DNA of 64,000 nt from Lumbricus terrestris (GCA_949752735.1 OX457036.1:83984991-84048990); one strand, 5' to 3'. Shown: positions 10,205 to 21,597, counted from the first letter of the stretch. Notes: generated from the sequence alone by a model not told the origin. Made by a program: numbers and translations.

Positions 10205-11850
10205 AACACAATCATTTATTGAAAGACCAATCAAGATTAAAAACCATACTAAATCAGAAAAGTGTTCAAGCATAAAGTGCATTGTTCTCGTCCCCGGTGA
10301 GTGGTGCAAAAGAACCTCTAAAAGCAACAGCATTAAAACGTTGCGTGCAGATAGAAAGTCTCTGAAAGAGATAGACAATTTCCCTAGGATCGCCGGAAAC
10401 AGCGGCACAACGGCGGCCCAACTCCAATAAAAATTCGCGACCCGCACGATTGATGGGGCCTAACGATTCGATAGCAATAGGCACAAACTCATGGGAGACA
10501 GGAAGCGTCGAGTACTTGCTGCACTTTCGATCCGCCGCGTGTTCAGCAGCACCTCCGGAAACCGTTGAAGACAAAATTAATGTAAGTAGGAGACAGCACA
10601 TGTGTGGATGGCTGTGTAATCCCAGGCAACATATTTACCTCTGGCCCATGGGACGAGAGTGGCACCGTCAGGTCTTTTGCCGTCCGTTCTAATCATGCCT
10701 GGAGGCTCTTTAGAACTGGGGATGTCAGCCTTCGAGAGTGCCCTCCACACCAAGTCGTTGACCGCAAAGTGTCGAGCAGTTCTTCCAGAAGAGCGTCTGC
10801 AGACCAACCCGTGGTGTCCTCTTGAGTCGGCGGTCTCTCCGCACTGACACTGGTGCGGTGCACATAACTCCAAACCCAGACGCAGTCCAACGGCCACCCG
10901 GATTGCCTCATTGCTTAGATCCAAGCCACAGGCGGTCACAGGAATGGTTGATAGCCAGTCCCCCGCATGAGGGGAGGTCACCGCAAACAACCGGGCCATG
11001 TTGACCGGATCGCTGTAGGAGGCCCATACCGCTGTCCTGTCTACCTCAATCAGTGGTCTATCCCACACGCTCTGCCTGCTCCAAAGGGGCTCTTCACTGC
11101 TCGGTTGGGTGTTCTTGCGGACCTCGAGCAAATCGTCGATGTGGACATCATCCCACTCCTCCTTGCACAGAATCGTACTCACGAGTGACTTGGTCGATGC
11201 GGCTGATGCCAAGTAAGCTGAAGATGCCAGCATCGATACACGTCTAACTCCGAGTCCTCCATCTCTAATTGGGAGTGTGGCTTGTAGCCATTGGATGTTG
11301 TTGAGGCTGATGTTGATGATGTTCTCTAGCCCTTTACGCATTTGATCATCCATTTTCTCGAGCAGTGGATGGCTATGGCATGGGGCAGTTCTCAGCAAAT
11401 AAGTAAGTTTTGCTGCTCCAAAACTTGCCCGCAGCAGGATCAACGCTTCCTGGGCTCGAAGGCAGGCAAGGTCCGTCACTGCCCGTTCCAATATCTCGCT
11501 GTGCCTCAGCAGCGCCCCGTCCAAAGCCCCACCTCGGAACAATGGGGCCCCCAGTAGAAGGAGCGACCCCATGTCCAACCACTCGAATGCTTCGAATGCT
11601 GGCTCCGTTTGTTCAGTCATTGAATAGAGTTCACATTTCTTACTATTCAAGCAGATACATAGCAATGTCTCCAAGTCCTTAATCGATGCCACATCCTGCC
11701 GTACGTCCTCCATCTTACCTCCCAGAGAGATGTCTTCCAGATAGCCAAGCCTGAAACTTGAGCGCATTTCACGCAAGACTGACTGCAGAGGCAGGCAGAA
11801 CAGCAGAGGCCCCAAGGATCTCCCTGCTCATCTTCGAACGAACCACGAAG
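10205..11850 (-). pseudogene. REL retrotransposon copy C: 5'-truncated RT and endonuclease, frameshifted
   Basis: The minus-strand frames 11815-10577 (412 aa) and 10601-10266 (111 aa) overlap and together give the C-terminal half of the polyprotein. It is nearly identical to copy A: LPLQSVLREMRSSFRLGYLE, CQCGETADSRGHHGLVC, GKRPDGATLVPWARGKYVAW and FVPIAIESLGPINRAGREFL. The catalytic YLDD of copy A is YLED here (GYLEDISLGG), so one catalytic Asp is lost. Compared with copy A about ten bases are missing just before QGDPLGP, and a frameshift separates the two frames near 10.59 kb. The 5' end at about 11850 is truncated in the RT. Same subfamily as copy A, more decayed. Confidence 0.88.
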
Positions 11851-11872
11851 GAAATAATAATAATATTATTAT

Positions 11873-12448
11873 CAGGGCTGTTAACAATACTGGAAAAAAG
11901 TATTGGCAATACCAATACCAATACTTACTAATAAAAGTATTGGCAATACCAATAGCAATACTATTTCTTAAAAGTATTGCAATACCAATACCAATACTTT
12001 TACCAATACTTTTCGATAAGTTTTGAAGTTTAATGACTAAAAAAGCACATGCCATTACCCGTTAAGCAGTACTGTAACAAGCAGTGTAACTACTTATCTA
12101 TATACATGCTCTCCATAAGTCTATCACTTGATTCACTTAGCCATACTAACTAGTAACTACGTTTCCGGTCATTTGACTATTTATAGATCTCGATTTCCGT
12201 CCATTCCGGTCAAAGATCACAGATCGGTGAGATCGCACCAAAGAGTCACTTATTCAAGCGGATGAGAAACCATATAAATTATTGTGAAAAAAGTATTGGT
12301 ATCGAGTATCGCTGACAGGCTAAAAAAGTATCGGCGATACGCATGCGATACCAAAAAAATTAAACTATCGCGATACTCGCCGCGATACTGAAAAAAGTAT
12401 CGGCGATACCAAGTATTGCGATACTTTATCGCGATATTAACAGCCCTG
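11873..12448. mobile_element. Non-autonomous hAT-like element in a TTA repeat, with 8-bp target duplication
   Basis: Termini are CAGGGCTGTTAA at 11873 and its inverse TTAACAGCCCTG ending at 12448. The flanking octamer ATTATTAT is identical on both sides (11865-11872 and 12449-12456). CAGGG ends plus 8-bp duplications point to hAT. The interior codes for nothing; it is packed with AGTATTGG/CCAATACT on the left and AGTATCGGCGATAC-type repeats on the right, like subterminal transposase-binding repeats. The octamer is itself simple sequence, so the duplication alone is weaker evidence than elsewhere. Confidence 0.82.
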
Positions 12449-12456
12449 ATTATTAT

Positions 12457-12552
12457 TATTATTGTTGTTGTTGTTGTTATTATTATTATTATTATTAATA
12501 TTATTATTGTTGTTGTTGTTATTATTATTATATTATTATTATTATTATTTTA
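12457..12552. repeat. Mixed (TTA)n/(TTG)n microsatellite
   Basis: Runs of TTA and TTG triplets alternate here. This is the right-hand part of the tract into which the hAT-like element inserted. Confidence 0.85.
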
Positions 12553-12631
12553 AAAGAAACAGGGCGCCCGCCGCCCGCATAGCTGCACATCACTATGAAA
12601 CTTCTTAGCAAGATGACGTTCAAGCTGGTAA

Positions 12632-12785
12632 ATAAATAATCGTAACCATAATCTCCAAACTTCTAAAGCACCGCTCGAATGCCAAGCTCGGGACACGAGC
12701 TTATTCACGAGCGCTGCGTCGAGTCTAAAGGAATATTTTGTAAGAGTAGTCCAAAGGACTACAATAATAATTATGTCGCAATAAT
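12632..12785 (-). mobile_element. 3'-end fragment of a CR1/L2-like LINE
   Basis: It resembles the 3' end of the 1.9-5.0 kb LINE: a degenerate CGTAACCATAATC tail, then CTTCTAAAGCACCGCTCGAA and the CGAGCTTATTCACGAGCGCT block. No coding part remains. Confidence 0.6.
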
Positions 12786-13015
12786 AATTTTTTTATCAAA
12801 TCAATAAATTGAAATATCTAAAAACTAAAAATGCCCAATATGTCAATGACAGACAAAATGTGCATTCATATACTTTGTGAGCAATGTCCTGAGGGCTAAT
12901 GCTAAGATCACAGCTGTAATCACCGCTTACTCTGATTAGCAGAGCGATCGCAGAAATTGAGATTTAGATTAAGAGTTAGGAAATGTGCCGTTAATGAAAG
13001 GAGATTGGCTGAAAG

Positions 13016-13400
13016 GCAATTCAATCAATCAATCAATCAGAATTTATATAGCGCTCCGCCGCTCCTTCATGATACCTACTCACTACTCAGAGGCGCTCCC
13101 GGCCGAGATCAAGCGAAAAAAACAGTCTTCAATAGTTTGTGAAATTGAGAACAGTTTGAGAGGTGTCGCATAGTCAAGGGAAGCCCATTCCAGGTTGTTG
13201 CACCAACCATAGAGACGAAGGCTATGCATTTTTGCAGAGTGAGTGAAAGAAACCATTAAGTCCCCAAGGACAGCAGAGCACACTGCAGGGCGGCCTATGC
13301 AAGTTGAAAGTGCTAGGCAAAGCTCGCGCAGATAAGAGGATACCCAGCCTGAACAAATTATCCTGATTTCTTTGAGATACATGTAAGCCAATGGCCGCCA
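13016..13400 (-). mobile_element. L2-like LINE 3' remnant with AATC tail
   Basis: The (AATC)n repeat at 13020-13039 is the 3' tail on the minus strand, next to an ATTTATATAGCGCTCC motif and AGAGGCGCTCCCGG, both shared with the 3' ends of the LINEs at 21.5, 28.7, 30.5 and 34.6 kb. The minus strand then encodes a decayed RT C-terminus (SSYLRELCLALSTCIGRPAV), which aligns with PSYLRALCNLVSTLPGRSAL of the intact LINE at 21.6-23.3 kb. Confidence 0.7.
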
Positions 13401-13672
13401 TATCTCTGGATTTTAGCTCGATGGATTATCGCGTATGAAGAGTTATGCTGGAGAAATACCGCAACTGCAACCAAAACCAAGAGCGACAAGAGAAAGTTGG
13501 TCGCATTGGAGTTGATATGGGAAGATTTACTGCTGGAACACATCAACTAGGCCAGCAAGAACTTTACAAAGAGACTCAGAACGAGTTTGGGCACTGGTGG
13601 TGGCCACATTGAACACAAGTTGCGAAGTACTATCTAGTCTATTTTTTGATAACAATATTTTGAGATGTGACA

Positions 13673-14291
13673 CATGGGCGCCCGCAGAAAATTTTGCAGG
13701 AGGGGGCAAAACACGATGGTCATGGCTAAAACATTTGTAGCAAGAGATCAAAAAATGCGAAGCAGGGAGCTAAGAACATGCATGGGTATTTTTCATAGAG
13801 GTCTCTTGATGCAAATTTCTAAGTTTAACTTTTTAAAATTTATAATATGAATTGTTTCTTTTTACAAGAAAATATCTTCAAAAAATGCGAAGCAGGGAGC
13901 TAAGAACATGCATGGGTATTTTTCATAGAGGTCTCTTGATGCAAATTTCTAAGTTTAACTTTTTTAAATTTATAATATGAATTGTTTCTTTTTACAAGAA
14001 AATATCTTCAAAAAATGCGAAGCAGGGAGCTAAGAACATGCATGGGTATTTTTCATAGAGGTCTCTTGATGCAAATTTCTAAGTTTAACTTTTTAAAATT
14101 TATAATATGAATTGTTTCTTTTTACAAGAAAATATCTTTAAAAATCGAAAAGCATTAGTTAAAAGTAGGCTTTTAATTCTCTAATGCGAAGAAATTTGTA
14201 ATAAACCCCAAACGTAGTAGTGAGAAAAATAGGTTTCAATTTTCCAGGGGGGGCAAGTGCCCCCTCTTGCCCCTATGTGCGGGCGACCATG
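13673..14291. mobile_element. TIR element with near-8-bp target duplication, probably hAT-like MITE
   Basis: The ends CATGGGCGCCCGCA and (inverted) CATGGTCGCCCGCA form terminal inverted repeats with one mismatch. The flanks ATGTGACA (13665-13672) and GTGTGACA (14292-14299 region) match at seven of eight bases. Subterminal sequence is GGGGGCAA on the left and GGGGCAAG on the right in inverted order. No transposase is encoded. Its interior is mostly the 130-bp tandem repeat listed separately. Confidence 0.65.
13750..14139. repeat. 130-bp tandem repeat, three copies
   Basis: Units begin at 13750, 13880 and 14010 with AAAAAATGCGAAGCAGGGAG. They are almost identical; I see one base change in an A/T run between copies 1 and 2. 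The near identity indicates very recent amplification inside the TIR element. Confidence 0.92.
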
Positions 14292-14298
14292 GTGTGAC

Positions 14299-14560
14299 AA
14301 TAAAATTTCGCTTTTGTTACTTTTTTGTTGCGTTATGTTTTTCGATCGTCAAAAACTGTGAGGCCTATAAACTCACTAGAAGTGATATTACTTTTGTCCT
14401 GTTTGAAATTCCTTGGTGATATTTTGGCCATTGTACGTAAGAATAAATTGAATTCCTTTTAAGGTTGTAAAATGTAATTTAAAAATTCAAATTCATACTT
14501 TTGACAAAGATATTGACAGAAAGCCTAAGGGGTACTTTTTTCCCCATCCTATATAGCCTA
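14299..14560. repeat. Unclassified dispersed repeat, copy 1
   Basis: Aligns collinearly, with small indels, to 25053-25315. Shared anchors are TTTTTTGTTGCG and GATCGTCAAAAAC near the left and CAAAGATATTGRCA near the right. No ORF or terminal structure is visible. The left end abuts the TIR element. Confidence 0.65.
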
Positions 14561-14574
14561 TTATAGCCCTCACC

Positions 14575-14665
14575 ACTTTCAAATCAGCCACTAAAAGATA
14601 TCATCAACTTATTGCTACTGCCAAAGAGGAATACTCCTTCTCACTCATTCACTCGTGCGGGTCGT
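14575..14665 (+). mobile_element. Short LINE fragment (RT N-terminal linker)
   Basis: The plus strand reads KSATKRYHQLIATAKEEYSF, which aligns with KAATNKYHHLLAMAKKRFYS in the linker before the RT domain of the 1.9-5.0 kb LINE. Only about 30 codons remain. Confidence 0.6.
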
Positions 14666-14784
14666 GCCTCTAGAACTAGGCCTATAAGGTTCTAAGTCCA
14701 CTTTTTTGAAAATCAACCTAACGCTATATCCGTTATTGACATGGGCTATGTCCTCGGCAGCCTAGCTTAACTGGAAACGCTTTC

Positions 14785-14930
14785 TAAATCGTAATCGTAA
14801 TCGTAAACTCGAAATTTCTAAAGCGCCACTCGAAAGCCTAGCGCGGGCACCAGCTTATACACGAGCGCTGCGTTGAGTTAAAAGGGTTGTCCGCGAGAGT
14901 AGTCCATGGTGGTCTGGGTAGAATTACCAT
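14785..14930 (-). mobile_element. 3'-end fragment of a CR1/L2-like LINE with CGTAAT tail
   Basis: The repeated hexamer CGTAAT at 14788-14805 is the minus-strand 3' tail, followed by the TTTCTAAAGCGCCACTCGAA block shared with the fragment at 12.6 kb. No coding sequence. Confidence 0.65.
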
Positions 14931-15519
14931 AGGATCATAAGGGTTTCACAGCTAAAGCTCTACATACGAGTGCAGAATAGTTCTATGCCCAAAAATTTGG
15001 AAAGTTTTTTAAGGCCATGGAGGCACATATGTCCACATCCAATAGAACGATTGTGTAATTTTCAGCGTAGCCACCCTAAAAATGAAAAAAAAACAAGTTG
15101 GAGGGGCGAAAAACCCAAGAAAACCCAAGTTTAGCTGTATTGTAAAAACCGACTTCTTACTAATTTTGTGTCGCGTGCTTGTTAGATGTGTGAAATTTTT
15201 ATACTGCATTATATCCATAGCCAATAGCAGTGAGAGATTAGAACACGTGACTCTGACTTAAACCCCTAGAGCATTACCGTTGCCTGTTCTAAGTCCATGA
15301 TCGCGACATTATTAATGCTATACTGCTCTATGTCCAAAAATGGCAACTCTTGCCATAATTAAATTAAAATTACTCATATTACATTTACATTTTGATCAAA
15401 ATGCACATAATTATGATCATACTAGGAAAAAATAGTGTTATCCAAAAATGTAAATTTAATCGCCATTAATGAAAAAGGACAAAACAAATTCGTGAGGAAA
15501 TCTAAGAATTCCTTTTTTT
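14931..15519. other. A+T-rich stretch, nothing recognised
   Basis: No convincing ORF, RNA gene or repeat structure could be identified. Short open frames here are not supported by any motif. Confidence 0.5.
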
Positions 15520-15765
15520 CTCAGTTCCTCCTCCTCCTCTTCCTCCTCCTCCGTCTCCTACTCTTCTTTCTCCGGTTCCTCCTCCTCCTCTTTTTTTCTC
15601 TTTCTTCTCCTCTTTCTCCTCCTCACTCTCTTTCTCCACCTCTTTTTCCTCCTCCTCCTTCTCTCCCTCCTCCTCCTGCTGCTCCTCCTCTTGCTCCTCC
15701 TCTTGCTCCTCCTCTTGCTCCTCCTCTTGCTCCTCCTCTTGCTCCTCCTCCTCCTCCTCGAATTC
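15520..15765. repeat. Polypyrimidine low-complexity tract with a 15-bp tandem unit
   Basis: CCT/CTT-rich on the plus strand. From about 15663 a 15-bp unit, CTCCTCCTCTTGCTC, repeats about five times. Poly-Leu, poly-Glu and Arg/Ser frames over it are by-products of composition. A tract like this can form triplex (H-DNA) structure. Confidence 0.9.
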
Positions 15766-18426
15766 CCAATATTGATAAAGTTCTTCGTCTTCACTTCTGT
15801 ATAGTTCCTCTTCAGTCCTCATACTCTGGACCTCCTTGTACTATAAACTGACTCGCTAGGGACGAATTCTTTTCTAACCGAATATCGTAATCATTATCTT
15901 ATAGGCCCACCCAGATGCGGGATCTCACCTGGTTTTGTCATTGAGCGAATACGTGAATATGTTATACATTGTAGCCTATTGCAAATTACTGTTATACATA
16001 TAGGCTACATATAGACCTAGCCTACATGTGCAGTCAGATCATCTTCACCAGTATCAAGTATTGGCCTTAGTATGTGTATTAATAGGATTAATGATGAATT
16101 GTTAATAAAATAAAGATCTTTTTTGAAGCAACATGGTCTACAAATTACATCGGGTGTTTTAAAGACGATCAGTCAGACCGAGCATTGCCAAAGAACGTGC
16201 ATTTTGGAGACTGGGGCAAGGTGACAATCAATGTGTGCATTGGCTGGTGCAGTGAGATCTTTTCTACGTTCGCAGGTGCTCAGGTAATTGCACGTAACTT
16301 AAGACTTTATCATCTTAATCTTTATCTTGGTAGTGCAGTCTAATAACAATTGCAATATCCTCTAAGTGTCAGAATTTGTTTCATACAATATTAGGAATCC
16401 GTGAACTCGTTGGCAAAAGAATTCATAGTGGGTCTTTTTAATAGGCTCAAAGTTTTCTCAGTCCAACAGATTCTTCACTGGTAAACATAAAATTTCTGTC
16501 AAAATCACCAATTGTGGTTAACATTAATTTTTATGGATATGCCAATCATGCTGTTGATTTCGCATAACGCTTTCAGCTTCAAATAGGGTTACTAGGCCTA
16601 CTAACATAATGTTAATAAAATAACTATTATATAGTCCAACAGTACCAACACCTCTTCTTACAGTAAGTCAACAGCGAGTAAAAGTTAAATGCAGGCTGAG
16701 TGCAAAAGTAAAGTGAGAAGTTAATATGAAAAATATCAGCATAATTGTATAAATTCCACAAAATACCTTATAATGCTACGTGTTAAGATACCAGTAACAC
16801 TAAAATAGCATTTAAGCAAATTGTTGGACATCTAGGCCTAAACAATGAAAAGTCTTCACAATTAATATCATAGGCCTAGTTTCTTGGATAGTTGTGGAGT
16901 AGGCTACCGTATTGATGGTCCACTGCTAGCCTACATAATTATATGAAATGTGTAGTCGCATCGCGGTAAGCCTACATCAATGCAAACGTAATGATCATCG
17001 ATTTTACTGGTCAGTGAGAATACAAGCATGTAGATGTGCTTGACAACGCGTCGACTGTATGCGTACTAATGCAGAGGACGGTGGCGACCACGACGCTTTA
17101 GGCTACTGTTTCAGACAGTGTCACAGCTGCGTTGCTACATAAAGTTTTTCTTAAGTTACTGATACAATGTTATGCATGGGCGCCGACTCTGCGAGGCCCG
17201 TGAGTGCTCAGCACCACCAGAAATTGGCCATAGGCCCGCCTATGCATGGGCACCACCAGAAATCAGCCAACAAGATGTGCTTTTATGATGTTATTTCTCT
17301 GTTTGCATTGCTTATCCATAAAAATCACTGCGTCTTTTACATATTTTCATTTATCTCAGTTAGTCTACCTTACTATTACTCCAGTTTTACCCCTTCCGGT
17401 AGGACCGGTAGTCTGAACTCCATACGAATGCGAGGAAAACCTCGAAATCATGCTCATTCGATCCGCTTCAGTCATTTTTTTATTACGGACGAAGGCGACG
17501 ATTTGAATGACTGTTTCTTTTTTAGTGTACATGCCTGGCTATAATAATGATTGTCACTGGGCGAGAATCACCTACCAGCATCATAAAAGCTGGGTATTGT
17601 TTTGCCTGGGTTAATTAACAAATCAGCCTTGACTAAATTGTCTGTAAAATCTATTCGAAAAACTATCTTCCACAAGTTTAATATTGGCTCACTAAATAGT
17701 GGTTAATGTAGACAGAATGTTTTGAATCTTTTGATTTCTTGCGCAAAATTTTAGTCTGTTGAGTGTTGACCTAATTAGGGGAGTGTGCTCCAAGATGCCC
17801 ATACTAATGAAGATTGTGCTTTTCTTCTGTGTGGTTTCCAAGAGAAGTACATGTTGAGTCGTTGACCCAAAGAGTGATCAAATTTGTTTAAGCAATTGGG
17901 AAGAATATTTATTGAAGTCTTAAATCATACCTTTACACAATGAAATAATGGGGAATTTTAATGAGATAACAACCTAAAATGTCACTATTTCATGTTGTGT
18001 GGAATTTTTTTTAAACAACGTCAGGGCTGCTTTTCAAGTCTTAAACCACGGCAATTTCGTAAAAATAACAGCCTATAGAATATAGATGCTACCATCGCAT
18101 TGTGGCAAGAAAAAAATACGAAAATGGTTAGGAGCACATCCCCTCCCCAAGCCCATTCGGCCCTTCCCTGCTAGGCGACCGTCCTTTGACCGCGAGTTCG
18201 TCCCCTAAAACCATGAACAAGTCCCCGCCTATGAACAGAGGTAATTTCAATAACTCTCCTATCAAAAAAGGCTTGAAAAAATTTCTCGCGCTCACGCGCG
18301 GATTTCTTTCACGCTTCTTTGGGCACTCACACTCTTTTTGTCAACTCGGCGCCTAGGATGTTATATACCTCTGGTCTGTGTACAACATCGAAATATTGGT
18401 CGGCGCCGTTCGTTCTGAACATAGTC
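15766..18426. other. Mostly unique A+T-rich sequence, no gene recognised
   Basis: No coding region with recognisable motifs. TAGGCCTA octamers appear at 16593, 16833 and 16871. A short local duplication around TATGCATGGGC (about 17171 and 17242) contains CACCACCAGAAAT twice. The plus-strand open frame at 17167-17544 starts in that duplication and has no recognisable domain. Confidence 0.5.
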
Positions 18427-19185
18427 TCAGCCCCAGTAAAGCCCAATTTCTTCCCAAGTTCTTTTTTTTAGCAACTCTCCAAGAACGGAAACCAAACTTC
18501 GCTCATGTACATGGGTAAGGCTTCGCCAGAATGGCCGAAGACTAAGAGCTACATGTGTTACGCGCGGGGGCGCCAGCTGTCCATAACTATTTCCTGCCCA
18601 ATTAATGGGTTCCACTGCTGTGCGCTCCCCTGGGCGTTGTTGAGGGAGTCTGGGTCCCAGATCAAGGGTTTCCTGGTCGGTAAGGTGCCCCACCCTTCCC
18701 TGTAGGGTTTCCTTATTGTCAATGGTAGCCGGTTCAAGTCCTAACCTAGGGTGTGAGCTTCTCTGGTAACCTTCCTCAGGATGGGCCGGTATCGGACATA
18801 TGTGCGCGGTGTCTGTTGAGAGCACAACAGCCCCTGTGATAGGGTGCTTATCTGGGTTCGATCCCTCAACATTTCCCCTAGCTCCACTACCCGCTACACT
18901 TTCAGTTAGGGACTTAACTCTTGCCTCATTCTCTTCTTGGCGAGAATTCAGTCTGCCCTGTTGTACAGAAACCTGGCCTAATTCATCGGTTAAACTGGTT
19001 AGACTATCAGCCTGGCGCTCCATAAATTGTTCTATAGTTGCCATTTGTCGGTATATTAAAACCAGGTCAGGGTTTGCTGAATGGTCAGTCGTTCCCATAT
19101 CAACCGTTTCTTCAGGACATCTCCTGTCCTCCTCGTGTCCTGTTTCCATCTGCAGTACCCCGTCTGAGTCACTGTCCGAGTCCAT
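18427..19185 (-). CDS. Coiled-coil ORF of unknown identity (possibly gag-like)
   Basis: 252-aa minus-strand ORF beginning MDSDSDSDGVLQMETGHEED, a strongly acidic start. A heptad-like stretch follows: MATIEQFMERQADSLTSLTD, then QVSVQQGRLNSRQEENEARV, suggesting a coiled coil at about residues 48-100. A polar Pro/Gly-rich region comes next. The C-terminal 45 residues look less constrained, so the natural protein may be longer and broken there. An acidic start, coiled coil and proline-rich linker would suit the N-terminus of an LTR-retrotransposon Gag, but I see no capsid, zinc knuckle, LTR or primer-binding site. It could also be a host exon. I do not recognise the family. Confidence 0.35.
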   Translation of the reverse strand: MDSDSDSDGVLQMETGHEEDRRCPEETVDMGTTDHSANPDLVLIYRQMATIEQFMERQADSLTSLTDELGQVSVQQGRLNSRQEENEARVKSLTESVAGSGARGNVEGSNPDKHPITGAVVLSTDTAHICPIPAHPEEGYQRSSHPRLGLEPATIDNKETLQGRVGHLTDQETLDLGPRLPQQRPGERTAVEPINWAGNSYGQLAPPRVTHVALSLRPFWRSLTHVHERSLVSVLGELLKKRTWEEIGLYWG

Positions 19186-20228
19186 CGGGTTTTAATAGCA
19201 ATAATTAATACACAGTTTCCTTATTTAAGCGTTATTTATTGTACAATTAATCGGGTGACTGTCCGTCGCTCATTATCAATTATTTGTACAGTAGTAGAAA
19301 CGAAATCAATAGTAATGAGTCGCTATCAAGGTCTTCTAAATACTAACTATGCTCCTTTACTAATTTAAGATTTATTCTCCCAGTTCACAGACTGAGTAGA
19401 TTCAATTAAACAGCGTCAAAATCAGCAATGCAAGTTTTATCGATTTACACTTAATTCTGGTTCGAGCTCAATAGGTTAGTATGGCAATACTTCCCTGTTC
19501 CATTGATATATTCAAGACAGCCGATTCACGTTTCCCGTCTTGTAAGATTTATTGTGTCTTCAGCCAACGTCACAATTTCTCCCATAAAATTTCGATTATT
19601 CGTTTAATCGGTGCCCGAAACGATTCACCATCATTTATCGACAAACCAATTACCAAGGAACCTTGTCCTCCTGGTTCTGGAAACTTGCCGGAGCCGGATC
19701 CGTATAATTTTACCACAATTTAAGAAATCGATCGACATAGGTGTCACCCGTTCGATTTCCGTGTCCAGACTGACAGTTTGCGCGTTAATTTTGCCTAAGA
19801 AGACCGCTTCTTGGCGCCTAAAACATCGCGTGATGTCCAACCAATCAGAAATCGCACGTGGCGGAATATTCCATTGGTAAATGCATGGGGAAGCTAAATA
19901 TAGCGATGACCGCATCGATTTGCGCTAAGCATAGCACCCATGAATTCGCAATAGAAATAGCGGCCTTACTTAAGTAAATAAGTAAGGTAGCTAGTAGCAA
20001 CCTGGTTCGCTACACCTGTACACTCTAGAGTCTAGAGGTGTCAGTGACGAAGAAGGCTGTGACGGACATCTCAACGTACAACTAACGTATCGTCCAGCGT
20101 ATAGTCCAGGGTATTGACGTGGAAGCGAACACATAAGCGTCGAAAACGTGTCGACGTAGAAGCGAGGCGTACAACGTCTCTGAAAAGTTTCTGGCAATTC
20201 GCTAGGCGAGCCTGCTGAAGCTCTAGGC
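19186..20228. other. No gene recognised
   Basis: A+T-rich sequence upstream (minus sense) of the coiled-coil ORF. I looked for an LTR with TG...CA ends and a primer-binding site and could not define one. Short open frames on both strands lack motifs. Confidence 0.45.
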
Positions 20229-20310
20229 CGGCGGTTCTCAACCTTTTTAGCGCGGTGACCCCTTGGTGGCATTTCGAAAGTTGTGACGACCCCAACAATA
20301 AAATCGATTG
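20229..20310. mobile_element. One end of a hAT-like element
   Basis: GGCGGTTCTCAACCTTTTTA followed by GCGGTGACCCCTTGG resembles the widespread hAT terminus CAGNGGTTCTCAACC...GACCCC. No matching inverted end was found to the right, so this is a fragment or the partner end has diverged. Downstream (about 20500-20700) two direct imperfect repeats share CACACTGCAG and GCTGCCAT. Confidence 0.55.
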
Positions 20311-21524
20311 AGTTACCCTCCTTTGAGTCCTTTCACTGCGATTTTTTTAATTGTCCGTTTTCATATCATAATTTGAAAACCACTTTTAGCAATTGTGTGG
20401 CTCTTGCGATTCTGAGATCTACCAATTCGGCAGCTTGATGTTAAGTTTCATAAGTCTATTAAGCAACGGAGAGTCTTAGGAAGGGGACGTGCCCCTCCCC
20501 ATTGTAGAATTGTTATTTTGTTTTCACACTGCAGTGATAGCATTCTGAGCTGCCATTTTAACGAAATCGCTCTTAATTTCGGTGCTGAGAGAGACATAGT
20601 TTAAGACATCAGTAAATGTCCCCTTCCCATTGTTTACATGTTTTTAACTTCCACACTGCAGGCCTAATGGTCGCATTTTTGGCTGCCATCTTAATAAAAT
20701 TGTTAATTTCTTTATTTGCCATTAGTCATGGTTTTAAACTTAAGAGTTACAATGGTTCGATTTGCACATGTACATGTAGGGCCTACTAGCCTGCTGAACA
20801 ACACTAGATTGCAGTTAAGTCCTGGTTTCGTTAGTTCAGCGCAGTAACGCAGCACCAGCATAATGATAAATATCTTCCATCCACTCTAGTCATGTCTACG
20901 ACATTCATAAATGCCTTCTTGAATGTCCAGGGTTCAATGACCTCCTACCCTCGGACAACATCACTATGTCCAGTACAATTTTACGCCAGCAATAAATGGA
21001 TAAAATATATACAAAGGTCTGTAATTTTATGCAAATTGTTTCTCCAAGGTATGCCATATAAGTCCAAGGGCAATTCGTGACATACCCGGGAATGGACAAC
21101 CAGCTACCCAATAGAATACTTGGCATCCAAATGATCGCTGCATATAAACCTTAAATTTTGGTGATGTCAGAAGATCATTTCAGTATATTTATTATTATTC
21201 CACAGTTTAGCGTCGTCCCATAACATCAATGGCCGTTGACGACAATAAAAAAAATATACAATAGCTTACATTGAAAACAAATTTCTAGCATCCTAAAAAC
21301 ACCATTAACAGAACTGTTGTCTGAAGCTTCACAATTAAATCAATGTTCAATCATTAACAACTTAAAAGAGTTCATCTTACTTTTTCCATGCTCCTAGATT
21401 GTGACAACAGGATCATCTAATGCAACTTAAGCAACATTGTTTTATATCAATTGTCTCACAACACTAATTTCATCTGTAGGCTAACTCTAAAAACCAACTA
21501 TGGTTACAAATGTCAATACATGGC
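20311..21524. other. No gene recognised
   Basis: Contains the imperfect direct repeats mentioned above and unique A+T-rich sequence. Open frames near 20.9-21.1 kb on both strands have no recognisable domain. Confidence 0.45.
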
Positions 21525-21597
21525 CTATAGTAATAGTAATAGTAATTGAACATTTATATAGCGCCGCTCACAGATTCAGTGGCGCTCCCGACCCAAG

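Noticed and set aside
15435..15851. Long Leu-rich, Glu-rich and Arg/Ser-rich open frames on both strands
   Set aside because: They all lie on one CCT/CTT repeat tract; the open frames follow from composition, not selection.
17167..17544. 125-aa plus-strand open frame as a gene
   Set aside because: It starts in a local duplication, has no recognisable domain and is isolated; the support is too weak.
19600..19625. GGTGCCCGAAACG as a retroviral-type primer-binding site
   Set aside because: It is on the plus strand while the only candidate gag-like ORF is on the minus strand, and no LTR pair could be found.
20892..21126. Overlapping 62-73-aa open frames as an upstream RPTP exon or transposase piece
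   Set aside because: Cys spacing does not fit the missing WSC half or an EGF module, and no domain pattern is evident on either strand.
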